Below, in pieces: positions 54,985 to 63,705 of a stretch of DNA of 64,000 bases. Every line of letters begins with the position of its first letter. The first letter of the stretch is position 1. Source of the DNA: Methylocystis sp. Sn-Cys (GTDB lineage Bacteria > Pseudomonadota > Alphaproteobacteria > Rhizobiales > Beijerinckiaceae); contig NZ_JAERVJ010000001.1 in NCBI RefSeq assembly GCF_016745395.1, forward strand, positions 496,001-560,000. Direction: 5' to 3'. Below the pieces are notes generated by a model. It saw only the letters and a program-made list of their open reading frames with translations. It made no database searches and was not told the DNA's origin. Both the position numbers and the translations under genes were made by a program.

Positions 54985-55863
54985 TCAACCATTTTTGTGG
55001 GCTTTTGCCAAGATGGCGGGAAGCGAATCGGCGAAAAGAACGCCTACCGTCAGGTCTGCGCTCGTGCCCGGATTGATTTTGTTTTTCTTAAGGTTCTGGT
55101 CGAAATCGAGCGCCAATGCGAAGGCTTCGTCGCGCCGCGGGGCGCTTTCGATGCGTGCGGCTGCGCATATGGCGTCCTCACGAACGGCGCGCGCTTTTTC
55201 AATTCCATACTTGCGGACGATGTGGCTGTCGGGGAAAGCGGCCAGAAACGCCAGATATGTTTCGAGCGTTGCGCGCGGCGCGTCATGGCCGCGCGCGCGG
55301 GCGCGCTGCAGCGCGTCGAGCCCGGTCTCGAAAATATCGACGAAATGATGGGCGTATTGATAGCCGATACGGTCGCGATCGGCGCTCGCGCGCATGGCTT
55401 CCAGCAAAGACGTCTGCGCCGGGCCGGAGACGTCATGCTCATTCGCCGCGCCGAGGCCCGCGGGATTGGCGCGGCTGATGGCGCGGAACGCAGCGTCGGC
55501 GTCGGCGACGTCGAGCGCCGCGAGCACGCGCGCGGTCTCCCGGCGAAGGTCGGGCGATTCGGCGGTCAGCACGGCGTGGGCGAGCGGTGCGCAGAGCAGG
55601 ATGATGCCGAGATTGGTGTTTTGAGCGACCGCCGCCCAGGTGGCCTCGACTGCGCCGAGGATGCGTTGGCCGACGCTCGCGCCGGGCGCGGCGATGAAAG
55701 GCGCGGCCGCGCGGGCGCTCTCGATGAAGTCCCGCGCCTCCATGCCATGGCCCGGCGCAAAGTGATGCACATTGCCGGGCTTGGGCGCGGCAAGCTCCGC
55801 CTCGCAGGCCGCGACGAAGGCTTGGGCGACCGCGGCATTGATTGGGGCGAGGGGGGCTGTCAC
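54985..55863 (-). CDS. CitG/MdcB-like triphosphoribosyl-dephospho-CoA synthase family protein of the H4MPT cluster
   Basis: 292 aa from a GTG start at 55863. The family pattern is clear: AAVAQAFVAACEAELAAPKPGNVHHFAPGHGMEARDF near the N-terminus, NTNLGIILLCAPLAHA around 100-115, and C-terminal NPGTSADLTVGVLFADSL. In methylotrophs this protein is regularly encoded with fae and mch and is thought to take part in methanofuran/H4MPT-type cofactor synthesis rather than citrate lyase maturation. No citrate lyase genes are here. Confidence 0.88.
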   Translation of the reverse strand: MTAPLAPINAAVAQAFVAACEAELAAPKPGNVHHFAPGHGMEARDFIESARAAAPFIAAPGASVGQRILGAVEATWAAVAQNTNLGIILLCAPLAHAVLTAESPDLRRETARVLAALDVADADAAFRAISRANPAGLGAANEHDVSGPAQTSLLEAMRASADRDRIGYQYAHHFVDIFETGLDALQRARARGHDAPRATLETYLAFLAAFPDSHIVRKYGIEKARAVREDAICAAARIESAPRRDEAFALALDFDQNLKKNKINPGTSADLTVGVLFADSLPAILAKAHKNG

Positions 55864-55938
55864 GTTGCGAATGATATGCTTACCCGAGGGGAGGCGTCCG
55901 AGAGCGTCGCTCAGATTGCCGACAAAGTGGCGGTGACG

Positions 55939-56084
55939 CCCCTCGTGCTTCGAGACGCCTGCTGTGCAGGCTCCTCAGCATGAGGGGCTTCCGAAACTTC
56001 GTCAAACACTTAGGCCTCATCCTGAGGAGCGAGCGAAGCTCGCGTCTCGAAGGAGAGGCCGCCTCGAGGTTTATCATCGAACTG
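55939..56084 (+). repeat. ~150-bp palindromic repeat (copy 2)
   Basis: CCCCTCGTGCTTCGAGACGCC...CTCCTCAGCATGAGGGG, spacer with AAACACTTAGGCC, then CATCCTGAGGAGCGAGCGAAGCTCGCGTCTCGAAGGAGAGGCCGCCTCGAGG. It is in the opposite orientation to 45941-46090 and lies between the CitG-like and ATP-grasp genes of the one-carbon block, which may interrupt the operon. Confidence 0.8.
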
Positions 56085-56113
56085 GGCGGCCTGCGAGAGC
56101 GCCGCTGCGTCGC

Positions 56114-57058
56114 TCATCCTAACGCGCTCACCGCATTGCGGCGAGCGGGAAGGAGGGAAAGCGCGTCAGCCGCCAGCCGCTCGGCGATGGAGAAGGGCGT
56201 GATGCGTTGCAGGCCGCTCCAGCCCGGCATGCTGTTGACTTCCAGAACCATGGGCCGCCCTTGCGCGCTCGTGATGAGATCGACGCCGGCGACGATCGTT
56301 CCCATGGCCTCCGACGCTGCAAGCGCCATGTCGCGCTCTTCGCGCGTCGGCTCCGCTGCGACGGGCTTTGCTCCCTGGCGCACATTGGTGATCCAATGAC
56401 TCGAACGACGTTTCATCGCCGCGACTGCCTCGCCGCGTGAAACGAGAATCCGCATGTCTTCATAGGGCGGGCGCTCAGGGCCGACGAAGCGCTGCAGATA
56501 ATAGACGCCCCGGGCCTCCCCGAGCGAAGGAATGTCGCTTTCCTTTTCCACGAGCCGCAAGCCCCAGCCTTGGGCGCCGAAAAGCGGCTTCATCACAAGG
56601 ACGCCGCTGGCGCATTCCCGCCGCGCGATTTCACGGGCCTGCGCCAGGGATTGCGTCGCGAAGGTCTCGGGCGCCGGGACGCCGGCGCGCGCGAGCAGAA
56701 AGCTCGCCATGCTTTTGTCGGTGCAGCGCTCGATCGACCGAGCGTTGTTCACGAGCGGAACGCCCAAGGCTTCCAGCGCATGCAGCACGCCGAGCCGCAT
56801 GGTGATCGCCTCCAGCGAGCCGTCGCCGATGGCGCGCACGACGACGAGGTCGGGAAGCGCGTGAAAGCCTGGAATGGCGAGGCCGTGCGGGCGGGACGAA
56901 TCGATCCGGCAGGCGGAAAGCCGCACGGCGACCGGCGTCGCCCCCAATGCGCGGAAAGCTGCAAGCGTGTGCTCGACATGCCAGTCGAGCTTGTCGGTGA
57001 AGACGGCGACGCGGGGCAGCCCGCTCTCGCCGCGTCCAGGGCTACCGCATGCAGACAT
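56114..57058 (-). CDS. RimK-type ATP-grasp ligase of the H4MPT cluster
   Basis: 314 aa from the ATG at 57058 (a TTG two codons earlier is possible). ATP-grasp signatures: CTDKSMASFLLARAGVPAPET, VLVMKPLFGAQGWGLRLVE, VYYLQRFVGP, and the metal-binding VLEVNSMPGWSGLQ. Related archaeal and bacterial ligases add glutamate to H4MPT or F420-type cofactors, and in methylotroph clusters this gene sits with mch and fae, so H4MPT/dephospho-H4MPT glutamylation is the likely role. Confidence 0.88.
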   Translation of the reverse strand: MSACGSPGRGESGLPRVAVFTDKLDWHVEHTLAAFRALGATPVAVRLSACRIDSSRPHGLAIPGFHALPDLVVVRAIGDGSLEAITMRLGVLHALEALGVPLVNNARSIERCTDKSMASFLLARAGVPAPETFATQSLAQAREIARRECASGVLVMKPLFGAQGWGLRLVEKESDIPSLGEARGVYYLQRFVGPERPPYEDMRILVSRGEAVAAMKRRSSHWITNVRQGAKPVAAEPTREERDMALAASEAMGTIVAGVDLITSAQGRPMVLEVNSMPGWSGLQRITPFSIAERLAADALSLLPARRNAVSALG

Positions 57059-57074
57059 CGTCAATTCGCCGCCT

Positions 57075-57207
57075 CGTCATGGCCGGGCTCGTCCCGGCCA
57101 TCCACGCCGCGCAATGGTAGCTCATATGGAGGAATGGGTTTGAACTCCCGCCCCAGGGTAGGCCGTGCACACTGGCGTGGATGGCCGGGACAAGCCCGGC
57201 CATGACG
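57075..57207. repeat. Palindromic repeat, CGTCATGGCCGGG type
   Basis: CGTCATGGCCGGGCTCGTCCCGGCCATCCACGCC and its near-perfect complement GGCGTGGATGGCCGGGACAAGCCCGGCCATGACG bound a 60-base core. Each arm is itself a hairpin (GGCCGGG/CCCGGCC). It fills the gap between mch and the ATP-grasp gene. Confidence 0.8.
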
Positions 57208-57225
57208 GTTCTCACACGTGGGAAG

Positions 57226-57253
57226 GCCTCTCCCCATTTTCACGGGGAGAGGC
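57226..57253 (-). terminator. Hairpin after mch
   Basis: GCCTCTCCCC and GGGGAGAGGC form a perfect 10-base-pair stem with an 8-base loop, starting just 6 bases past the mch stop on the minus strand. There is no T-run, so it is either a weak terminator or a 3'-end stabiliser. Confidence 0.65.
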
Positions 57254-57259
57254 GACTAA

Positions 57260-58237
57260 TCAGCCGCCGAACGACTTGTCGAGCAGCGCCTCGTCGATCT
57301 TGCCGGCGCGGAAGGTTTCGCCGGTTTCGACCGCCGTCACCAGCGCTTCGGCCGGCGAGAACAGGCTGCCGTCGATCTTGTAGAAGTCGCCCTTATAGGC
57401 CTTGAAGATTTCCGCGAAAGGCTGGCCGTAGTCGCGAGAAGTGCTGCTCGGCAGCTTTTCCGCGAGCTCCTTGGCCGCCGCCGCGGGGCCCTTCACGAAG
57501 AGATGCGCGCGGCCGGCGTAGATGATGGCGTCATTGGTGCGGCCCATCGCCTGGATGAAATCGGGATGGGGCGGCGAGAGCGGCGCGGTCGCAATGCCGT
57601 CCACGATGTTCTCCAGCGGGAAATGCAGCTCATGCGCCTTGTGCAGCGCCACCTCGAGCACGCGGCCCACGACCTGAACGCTGCCGGCGAGCGACTGCGT
57701 GGGCGCGTAGACGAAGGCGACCTTGTCGGGGGAAACCTCGGATTTCGCCGCGACCTTCTCGACGACTTCCTTGGGCGGCGGCGCGGCCGATTCCAGCACG
57801 ATCGTCACGCGGTCGGCGCGATCCTTATAGGAAAGCTCCTCGAAGAGCTTCTCGACGCGCGCCTGGGCGCGGCCCGGGCCCGAGCCCAGGGCGAAGAATT
57901 TCTCGTGTTGCAGGCTCCAGCCGGCATATTGGCTGGCGAGGCAGGCGACGACGGGATCATTGCTGGAGACGGTGAGCCAGAACGGCCATTTCGCGGCGCC
58001 CGGCGCATGGGAGAGCGTGACCTTGCCCAGACCGCCCATGCAGATTTCCGTGAGCAGCAGGCCGGCGTCGACGCCGCCCGCGGCCTTGGCGCCCGCGTCG
58101 ATCAGCAATTCGCCGAGGCTGCCGCGCGACACCGAAACGCGATAGCGCTCGGCGCCGGCGACGAGACGGTCGACGATCTCGCCCGCGAGAGTGTTGACGC
58201 TGGCCGTGACGCGGCCGGTGTTTTCGCTAGCGCTCAC
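57260..58237 (-). CDS. mch: Methenyltetrahydromethanopterin cyclohydrolase
   Basis: 325 aa from a GTG start at 58237, with GGGAAGGA upstream. Family motifs: [14 protein letters not shown] near the N-terminus, [25 protein letters not shown] around 50-75, and [36 protein letters not shown] around 212-250. It hydrolyses methenyl-H4MPT to formyl-H4MPT in formaldehyde oxidation. It is the first gene of the minus-strand H4MPT run. Confidence 0.96.
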   Translation of the reverse strand: MSASENTGRVTASVNTLAGEIVDRLVAGAERYRVSVSRGSLGELLIDAGAKAAGGVDAGLLLTEICMGGLGKVTLSHAPGAAKWPFWLTVSSNDPVVACLASQYAGWSLQHEKFFALGSGPGRAQARVEKLFEELSYKDRADRVTIVLESAAPPPKEVVEKVAAKSEVSPDKVAFVYAPTQSLAGSVQVVGRVLEVALHKAHELHFPLENIVDGIATAPLSPPHPDFIQAMGRTNDAIIYAGRAHLFVKGPAAAAKELAEKLPSSTSRDYGQPFAEIFKAYKGDFYKIDGSLFSPAEALVTAVETGETFRAGKIDEALLDKSFGG

Positions 58238-58459
58238 TAGTGGTCCTTCCCTCGAAATTTCTGTGGCTCTACCGCTCGATTCCCGGCGCTCTATAAAAGC
58301 GGAGAATCCCGCCAGCGGCAGGCGCGGGCGCGAACTTATCGGTCTTTGCGGCGAAACGAAAGCGGCTCGCGACGCGCAAGCGTCCAGATGGTTTTAACCT
58401 CTGTCGCATAAGTTTCAAACAAGAGGCGTAGGCGGAGTTCTCTTCATTGGGTGGGCGAT

Positions 58460-58600
58460 ATGGACAGGCAGGAGTTCAGGGTGCACGAGATTTCCTTACG
58501 GGACGCGACAATCGCCGCGCTCGCGGTCCTCGGCGTCGTCCTCGCTAACATTGGCGTGGTCCGCGCCCTGGATATCGCGCTGGACGCCATCCACCGCTAA
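58460..58600 (+). CDS. Very small membrane protein with own terminator
   Basis: 46 aa. A charged head (MDRQEFRVHEISLRDA) precedes one hydrophobic helix (TIAALAVLGVVLANIGVVRAL), then a short tail ending AIHR. The upstream region is AT-moderate and separate from mch, and a strong terminator follows 26 bases after the stop. A self-contained transcription unit of this size suggests a real gene. The family is unknown to me. Confidence 0.55.
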   Translation: MDRQEFRVHEISLRDATIAALAVLGVVLANIGVVRALDIALDAIHR

Positions 58601-58625
58601 ACTCAGCTAGAGCGCGAGAAATCCC

Positions 58626-58662
58626 AGCCTTCCGCCCAACAGGTCGGAAGGCTTTGTTTTTT
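58626..58662 (+). terminator. Rho-independent terminator
   Basis: AGCCTTCCG/CGGAAGGCT stem (9 base pairs) with a 10-base loop, followed by TTGTTTTTT. It terminates the small ORF at 58460-58600 and isolates it from the regulator gene downstream. Confidence 0.85.
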
Positions 58663-58790
58663 CAACGCCGATCGGAGCCTTTTGCCCGCCCGCCTCATCC
58701 GGATGGATAATTGAGCCACAGTAGCGCTGTGGCAGAATTTGTCGCGATTTTGTCATTGTGCGCGTCCGCGTCAGGCCGGAAAGTATTTGT

Positions 58791-59846
58791 ATGACAAGCG
58801 TTGAGCCTCCATTCGATCTCCGTGGCGCTCTATGGCCTGAGCCGGTTCGTTCGGATATCCGACGGAACCGAAAAATAGGCATTCTGATCTATCCTGACTT
58901 TGAAATTATCGATCTTTGCGGCCCGCTTGACGTTTTCTATTACGCCGACCGCGCTCTCGGCTGCGAGCGGGCGAGCGAGCCGGGCTATGAATGCGTCGTC
59001 ATCGCACAGACGAAGGGGCTCGTCAGAGCCAAATGCGGCCTCGAACTCAGAGCGACCCACGATTGTAGCGAAATTCCCACGGGTCTCGACACGCTGCTCG
59101 TCGCTGGCGGCGAGGGCGCCTTCGCCGCTTGCGAAGACGAGAGCCTCATAGACTGGATCAAGGGCATATCGGGTGGCGTGCGGCGTCTCGCCTCGATTTG
59201 CACGGGCGCTTTCCTCCTCGCCAAAGCCGGGCTTCTCAATAATCGCAAGGTGACGACCCACTGGCTCTGGTGCGATCAGCTCGCGGCGGCCTATCCCTCT
59301 CTTTGCGTGGAGGCAAACCGCATCTTCGTGCGTGACGGCGGCGTCTACACCTCCGGCGGCATTACAGCCGGAATCGATCTGGCGCTCATGCTGATCGAAG
59401 AAGATCTCGGCCGGGAAGTCCCGCGCATGGTGGCGGGCATGATGGTCGTCTTCCTGCGCCGTCCCGGTGGACAGGCGCAATTCAGCCCTTTCCTCCAGGC
59501 GGAGACGGGAAACTGCCGGGACATCGCCGAGCTGAAATCATGGATCCTCGGCAATTCGAGCGAAAACCTCACGGTCGAGCGGCTCGCCGAGCAGCTTGCG
59601 ATGAGCCCGCGCAACTTCGCCCGGCGGTTTCGCGCGGAGACGGGCATGACGCCCGCGCGCTTTGTCGAATATGCCCGTGTCGAGGCCGCGCGCTGCCGAC
59701 TCGAACAGACCAGCCTCCCCCTTCAGACCATTGCGGAAATCTGCGGCTTTACGACGATCGAGCGCATGCGGCGCGCCTTCAAGCGGAATCTCGCCGTCGG
59801 CCCGAATGAATATCGAGAGCGCTTCCAATCGACTTTCCTACAATAG
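58791..59846 (+). CDS. GlxA-family AraC-type transcriptional regulator
   Basis: 351 aa from the ATG at 58791 (a GTG at 58758 is an alternative). An N-terminal DJ-1/PfpI-like domain (KIGILIYPDFEIIDLCGPLDVFYYADRAL; nucleophile-elbow Cys in SICTGAFLLAKAGLL) is followed by two AraC helix-turn-helix units (LTVERLAEQLAMSPRNFARRFRAETGMTPARFVEYARV, LQTIAEICGFTTIERMRRAFKRNLAVGPNEYRE). It is followed after 12 bases by hypX and probably regulates it. The effector is unknown. Confidence 0.9.
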   Translation: MTSVEPPFDLRGALWPEPVRSDIRRNRKIGILIYPDFEIIDLCGPLDVFYYADRALGCERASEPGYECVVIAQTKGLVRAKCGLELRATHDCSEIPTGLDTLLVAGGEGAFAACEDESLIDWIKGISGGVRRLASICTGAFLLAKAGLLNNRKVTTHWLWCDQLAAAYPSLCVEANRIFVRDGGVYTSGGITAGIDLALMLIEEDLGREVPRMVAGMMVVFLRRPGGQAQFSPFLQAETGNCRDIAELKSWILGNSSENLTVERLAEQLAMSPRNFARRFRAETGMTPARFVEYARVEAARCRLEQTSLPLQTIAEICGFTTIERMRRAFKRNLAVGPNEYRERFQSTFLQ

Positions 59847-59858
59847 GAGAGGCTTCCC

Positions 59859-61640
59859 ATGAAAATCTTGTTCCTGACGACGGCGCATAACAGTCTCAGT
59901 CAGCGCCTTTTGATCGAGCTGACGCAGCGCGGCCACAAAGTCGCGGTGACCATCGCCGACAGCGGCGCGGCGATGCTCAACGCGGTCGAGGCCCAAGACC
60001 CCGACCTCATCATCGCGCCCATGTTGAAGGCGGCCGTGCCGGAGGAGATTTGGACGCAGCGCGTCTGCTTGATCGTGCATCCGGGAATCATGGGCGATCG
60101 CGGGCCGTCTTCGCTCGACTGGGCGATTATGGACGGCGAGAGGCGCTGGGGGGTGACAGTGCTGCAGGCGGCGGCGGAAATGGACGCGGGGCCGATCTGG
60201 GCGAGCCATGAGTTCGACCTGCCGGAGGTCGCCGACGCTAAGGGCAGCCTTTACCGCAACGAGGTGACGGAAGCGGCCGTGCGCGGGGTTTTGGAAGCGG
60301 TCGACAAGTTCGAATCCGGCAGCTTTAAGCCCTGGCCGCTCGATTATTCCTGCCCGCTCACGCAGGGCCGGCTGCGCCCGACCATGATGCAGAAGGATCG
60401 CGCCATCGACTGGACGCGCGACCCGACCGACGACGTCGTGCGCAAGATTCGCGCGGCCGACAGCGCGCCGGGCGTTTTGGACGAGCTGTTCGGCCTGCCG
60501 GTGTTTCTCTATGGCGCGCATTATGAAGACGGGCTGAAGGGGCCGCCGGGAACGATCATCGCCAAGCGCAATGGCGCGATCTGCCGCGCCACGATCGATG
60601 GCGCGGTCTGGATCACGCATCTCAAGCTCAAAAGCGATGCGCACGACGCCAATTGCCGCTTTGCGGAACAGGGTTGCGATTACTGCAACGAGCATTTCTG
60701 CCCGGTGTCGGGGATCAAGCTGCCGGCCGGCGACATACTGGGTCCCTTGCTGCGCGGCGCGCCGGAATCGGCGCTGCGCGTGGACGAGGAAATCGATTAC
60801 CAGACTTTTCGCGACATCCGCTATGTCGAGCGTGGCGGCGTCGGGCACATCCATTTCGATTTTTACAATGGCGCGATGAGCACGGAGCAATGCTATCGTC
60901 TGCGCGACGCCTTCCTTCTCGCGCGCAGCCGGCCGACGCGCGTGATCGTGCTGCACGGCGGCAAGGACTATTTCTCCAATGGCATCCATTTGAACGTCAT
61001 CGAGGCGGCCGAGGACCCAGCGCTCGAATCGTGGCGAAACATCAACGCCATCGACGATCTCGTTTATGAGATCGTCAGCACCATGTCGCATATCGTCATC
61101 GCGTCCATGTGTGGCAACGCCGGCGCGGGCGGCGCGATTCTGGCGCTCGCCGCGGATCGCGTCTTTGCGCGCGAGGGCGTCGTCCTCAATCCGCACTATA
61201 AGAGCATGGGCGGGCTCTACGGCTCCGAATACTGGACCTATCTTCTCCCCAGACGCGTCGGCGCCGCGCGCGCGCATGACGTAATGAACGGTTGCCGGCC
61301 GATGGGGACGCATGAGGCCAAGGCGATCGGCTTCATCGACAATGTCTTCGGCGGCAATGCGCAAAGCTTCCAGCAGGAAGTTACAGAGCGGGCGGCCCAT
61401 CTCGCAACGCGCATGGATTTCTGGAATCTGCTGCGTGAGAAGCATGAAAAGCGCGTGAAGGACGAGCGGGTGAAGCAGCTCGCGGCCTATCGCGCCGAGG
61501 AGCTCGCGCGGATGCGGATCAATTTCTTCGGACCCGATCCTTCATATCACCTTGCTCGCGAAAGATTCGTCTTCAAGGGCCGTGCGCCAACGGCGAGGCC
61601 GACGACACCCTCAGTTCGTCGTGAGCTTGCAAGCCGCTGA
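59859..61640 (+). CDS. hypX: HypX/HoxX-type protein (formyltransferase-enoyl-CoA hydratase fusion)
   Basis: 593 aa. The N-terminal formyl-transferase domain (KILFLTTAHNSLSQRLLIEL, VHPGIMGDRGPSSLDWAI) is followed by a C-terminal crotonase-like domain (VIVLHGGKDYFSNGIHLNVIEAA, SMCGNAGAGGAILALAADRV, NPHYKSMGGLYGSEYWTYLLPRRVG). HypX converts formyl-tetrahydrofolate to CO for the active site of O2-tolerant [NiFe] hydrogenases. Usually it lies with hyp/hydrogenase genes; none is seen here. It may serve a hydrogenase elsewhere or another formyl reaction in this C1-metabolising organism. ATG at 59859 has AGGAG ten bases upstream. Confidence 0.93.
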   Translation: MKILFLTTAHNSLSQRLLIELTQRGHKVAVTIADSGAAMLNAVEAQDPDLIIAPMLKAAVPEEIWTQRVCLIVHPGIMGDRGPSSLDWAIMDGERRWGVTVLQAAAEMDAGPIWASHEFDLPEVADAKGSLYRNEVTEAAVRGVLEAVDKFESGSFKPWPLDYSCPLTQGRLRPTMMQKDRAIDWTRDPTDDVVRKIRAADSAPGVLDELFGLPVFLYGAHYEDGLKGPPGTIIAKRNGAICRATIDGAVWITHLKLKSDAHDANCRFAEQGCDYCNEHFCPVSGIKLPAGDILGPLLRGAPESALRVDEEIDYQTFRDIRYVERGGVGHIHFDFYNGAMSTEQCYRLRDAFLLARSRPTRVIVLHGGKDYFSNGIHLNVIEAAEDPALESWRNINAIDDLVYEIVSTMSHIVIASMCGNAGAGGAILALAADRVFAREGVVLNPHYKSMGGLYGSEYWTYLLPRRVGAARAHDVMNGCRPMGTHEAKAIGFIDNVFGGNAQSFQQEVTERAAHLATRMDFWNLLREKHEKRVKDERVKQLAAYRAEELARMRINFFGPDPSYHLARERFVFKGRAPTARPTTPSVRRELASR

Positions 61641-61666
61641 TCCGTATGAGGCCGGGGGCGTGTCCT

Positions 61667-62653
61667 CTACGCCTTCACGCCGCGCCTTGCGAGAGACCAG
61701 CTACGGTAGGCCCCCGGCGTCATTCCGGCGTAACGCCGGAACGCGCGCCGGAAGCTCGTCTCGTCCGCATAGCCCGACGCGCTGGCGAGCTGTTTCACCG
61801 AACTCTGCGTCGTCTCCAGCAGCATGCGCGCCGTCTCGAAGCGCACGCGGTCGAGAAAGCTTTTGGGCGTCTCGCCGGTAAATTCCTTGAGGCGCCGATG
61901 CAGCGTCCGATCCGAGACTCCGAGCGCCTGCGCCAATTGCGCGGATGTCAGCGGCGAGTCGCCCGCCTGCCGCACAATATGTTCGGCTTGCAGGATGAAG
62001 GGATTGGACGCCGAGACATGGCCGGGCGGGATGTAGATCGTCTGGGTCGACGGCGCCGCGTCGACCACGGTGAAGTCCGCCGCCGTTTTTGCGGCTTCAT
62101 CGCCGACAAGCGCGCGAATGAGATGGAGAGAAAGATCGATCCATGAGAGCGGGCCGCCGGCGGTCACCACGCGGCGATCTTCGATCAGCGACGCGCCGCG
62201 CGCCGCGTCGGCGCGGGGATAGCGCGCTTTCAATTCATCGTGCCGCCACCATGTCGTCGTGCAGCGGCGCCCGTCGAGCAGGCCCGCCTCGCCGAACAGG
62301 AAGACGCCGTTGCAGGCGGCGGCGACAATCGCGCCCAAAGCGTGCTGGCGCCTCAACCAGGCGGCTGCGGCGCTGATCTCGGGCGTCGGCGGCAGAGAAT
62401 TGCCGCCCTCGCAGAAGAAGGGCGGGACGATGACGGCCGCGCATGAATCGAGCGTGCCGAAAGCCTCGTCCACCGCATGCGTCCGGCCCGAGCCGTCGCA
62501 GATCGGCGCGCCACTCTGGCTGACCGTTACGACGCGATAGGGCGACGGCCGCTCTTTCGTCTTCAGCATGCGCCTGCTGAGCATCAGGAGATCGGCCGCG
62601 CCGATGAATCCGAGGCCCAAGCAGTTTTCGTAACCGAGAACGGCGATATCCAT
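61667..62653 (-). CDS. GlxA-family AraC-type transcriptional regulator
   Basis: 328 aa from the ATG at 62653 (the family start, MDIAVLGYENCLGLGF); a longer reading to 62743 is rejected. A DJ-1/PfpI-like N-terminal domain (AAACNGVFLFGEAGLLDGRR) and C-terminal AraC units (LTSAQLAQALGVSDRTLHRRLKEFTGETPKSFLDRVRF, VKQLASASGYADETSFRRAFRRYAGMTPGAYRSW). It diverges from pmoC with 162 bases between, so it may control pmoC. It is convergent with hypX. Confidence 0.9.
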   Translation of the reverse strand: MDIAVLGYENCLGLGFIGAADLLMLSRRMLKTKERPSPYRVVTVSQSGAPICDGSGRTHAVDEAFGTLDSCAAVIVPPFFCEGGNSLPPTPEISAAAAWLRRQHALGAIVAAACNGVFLFGEAGLLDGRRCTTTWWRHDELKARYPRADAARGASLIEDRRVVTAGGPLSWIDLSLHLIRALVGDEAAKTAADFTVVDAAPSTQTIYIPPGHVSASNPFILQAEHIVRQAGDSPLTSAQLAQALGVSDRTLHRRLKEFTGETPKSFLDRVRFETARMLLETTQSSVKQLASASGYADETSFRRAFRRYAGMTPGAYRSWSLARRGVKA

Positions 62654-62815
62654 AACCTGACCCGCTTGGCGGAAAATGCCTGTCTTGTGGCAAATTCGCT
62701 GTCTGACTTTGCAAGAGTAATGGCAAATTCGCCATGCTGGCAAGCGTAAGGCGCTCTTTATCCTCCTTCCTCACCGGAAACGCCGGTCGTTTCCCGGTCG
62801 CAATGGAGAAGAAAA

Positions 62816-63586
62816 ATGAGTGCAACGACACAAACTGCAGCAGGCGCCGCAGCGGCCGAAAAGCCGATCGTGGATCTTAGAGGCATGTGGATCGGATTGG
62901 GGCTGCTCAACAGCTTCTATTTGATCGTCCGCGTCTATGAGCAAGTCTTCGGCTGGCGCGCGGGCCTCGATTCATTCGCGCCCGAGTTCCAGACCTATTG
63001 GATGTCGATCCTGTGGTCGGAAATTCCGCTGGAGCTGATCGCGGGCCTTGGCCTCGCCGGCTATCTTTGGAAGACCCGCGTGCGCGATATGTCGCTTGTC
63101 ACGCCGCGTCAGGAAATGCGCGCCGTCGTCGATAATGTGAAATGGCTCGTCTGCTATGCGGCGGCGATCTATTGGGGCGCGTCCTTCTTCACCGAGCAGG
63201 ATGGCACCTGGCATATGACGGTGATCCGCGACACGGACTTCACGCCCTCGCATATCATCGAGTTCTATATGAGCTACCCGATCTATTCGATCCTGGCGGT
63301 CGGCTGCTTCTTCCACGCGAGGACGCGCATCCCTTACTTTTCCAAGGGCTATTCGCTCGCCTATCTGATCGTCTCAATCGGCCCCTTCATGATCATCCCG
63401 AATGTCGGCCTCAATGAATGGGGGCATACGTTCTGGTTCATGGAGGAACTCTTCGTCGCGCCGCTCCATTGGGGCTTCGTGTTCTTCGGCTGGATGGCGC
63501 TCGGCGTCTTCGGCGTCGTGCTTCAGCTCCTGCTGAACGTGCACCGCCTACTCGGCAAGGAGGGCGTCGCGCTCCTCACCGAGTGA
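62816..63586 (+). CDS. pmoC: Particulate methane/ammonia monooxygenase subunit C, orphan copy
   Basis: 256 aa, usual length, with about six membrane helices (GMWIGLGLLNSFYLIVRVY; LVCYAAAIYWGASFF; IYSILAVGCFFHA; FMIIPNVGLNEWGHTFWF; LHWGFVFFGWMALGVFGVVLQLLL). The conserved copper-site residues are D129, H133 and H146, spaced as in known PmoC (D-x3-H, then 13 residues to H). GGAGAAG lies just before the ATG. pmoA and pmoB do not follow. Orphan pmoC copies occur in type II methanotrophs. Expression may be tuned by the divergent GlxA-type regulator. Confidence 0.96.
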   Translation: MSATTQTAAGAAAAEKPIVDLRGMWIGLGLLNSFYLIVRVYEQVFGWRAGLDSFAPEFQTYWMSILWSEIPLELIAGLGLAGYLWKTRVRDMSLVTPRQEMRAVVDNVKWLVCYAAAIYWGASFFTEQDGTWHMTVIRDTDFTPSHIIEFYMSYPIYSILAVGCFFHARTRIPYFSKGYSLAYLIVSIGPFMIIPNVGLNEWGHTFWFMEELFVAPLHWGFVFFGWMALGVFGVVLQLLLNVHRLLGKEGVALLTE

Positions 63587-63705
63587 TTTGAAAGAGGCGC
63601 GCCACAATCTCGCCCCAGCCCTCCCGCAACGGGGCAAAGGGAATGGCTGTCGTCAAGCTCAAGATCGCCTTCCGACGCCCAGGGTCGGGAGGCGATTGAT
63701 TTTGG

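Noticed and set aside
57075-57207. tRNA-like core (TTTGAACTCCCG...) within the repeat
   Set aside because: It lacks a cloverleaf; the complementarity is that of the repeat arms.
59838-61445. 535-codon open frame on the minus strand
   Set aside because: It mirrors hypX; the composition is that of a shadow frame, with no motif or ribosome site.
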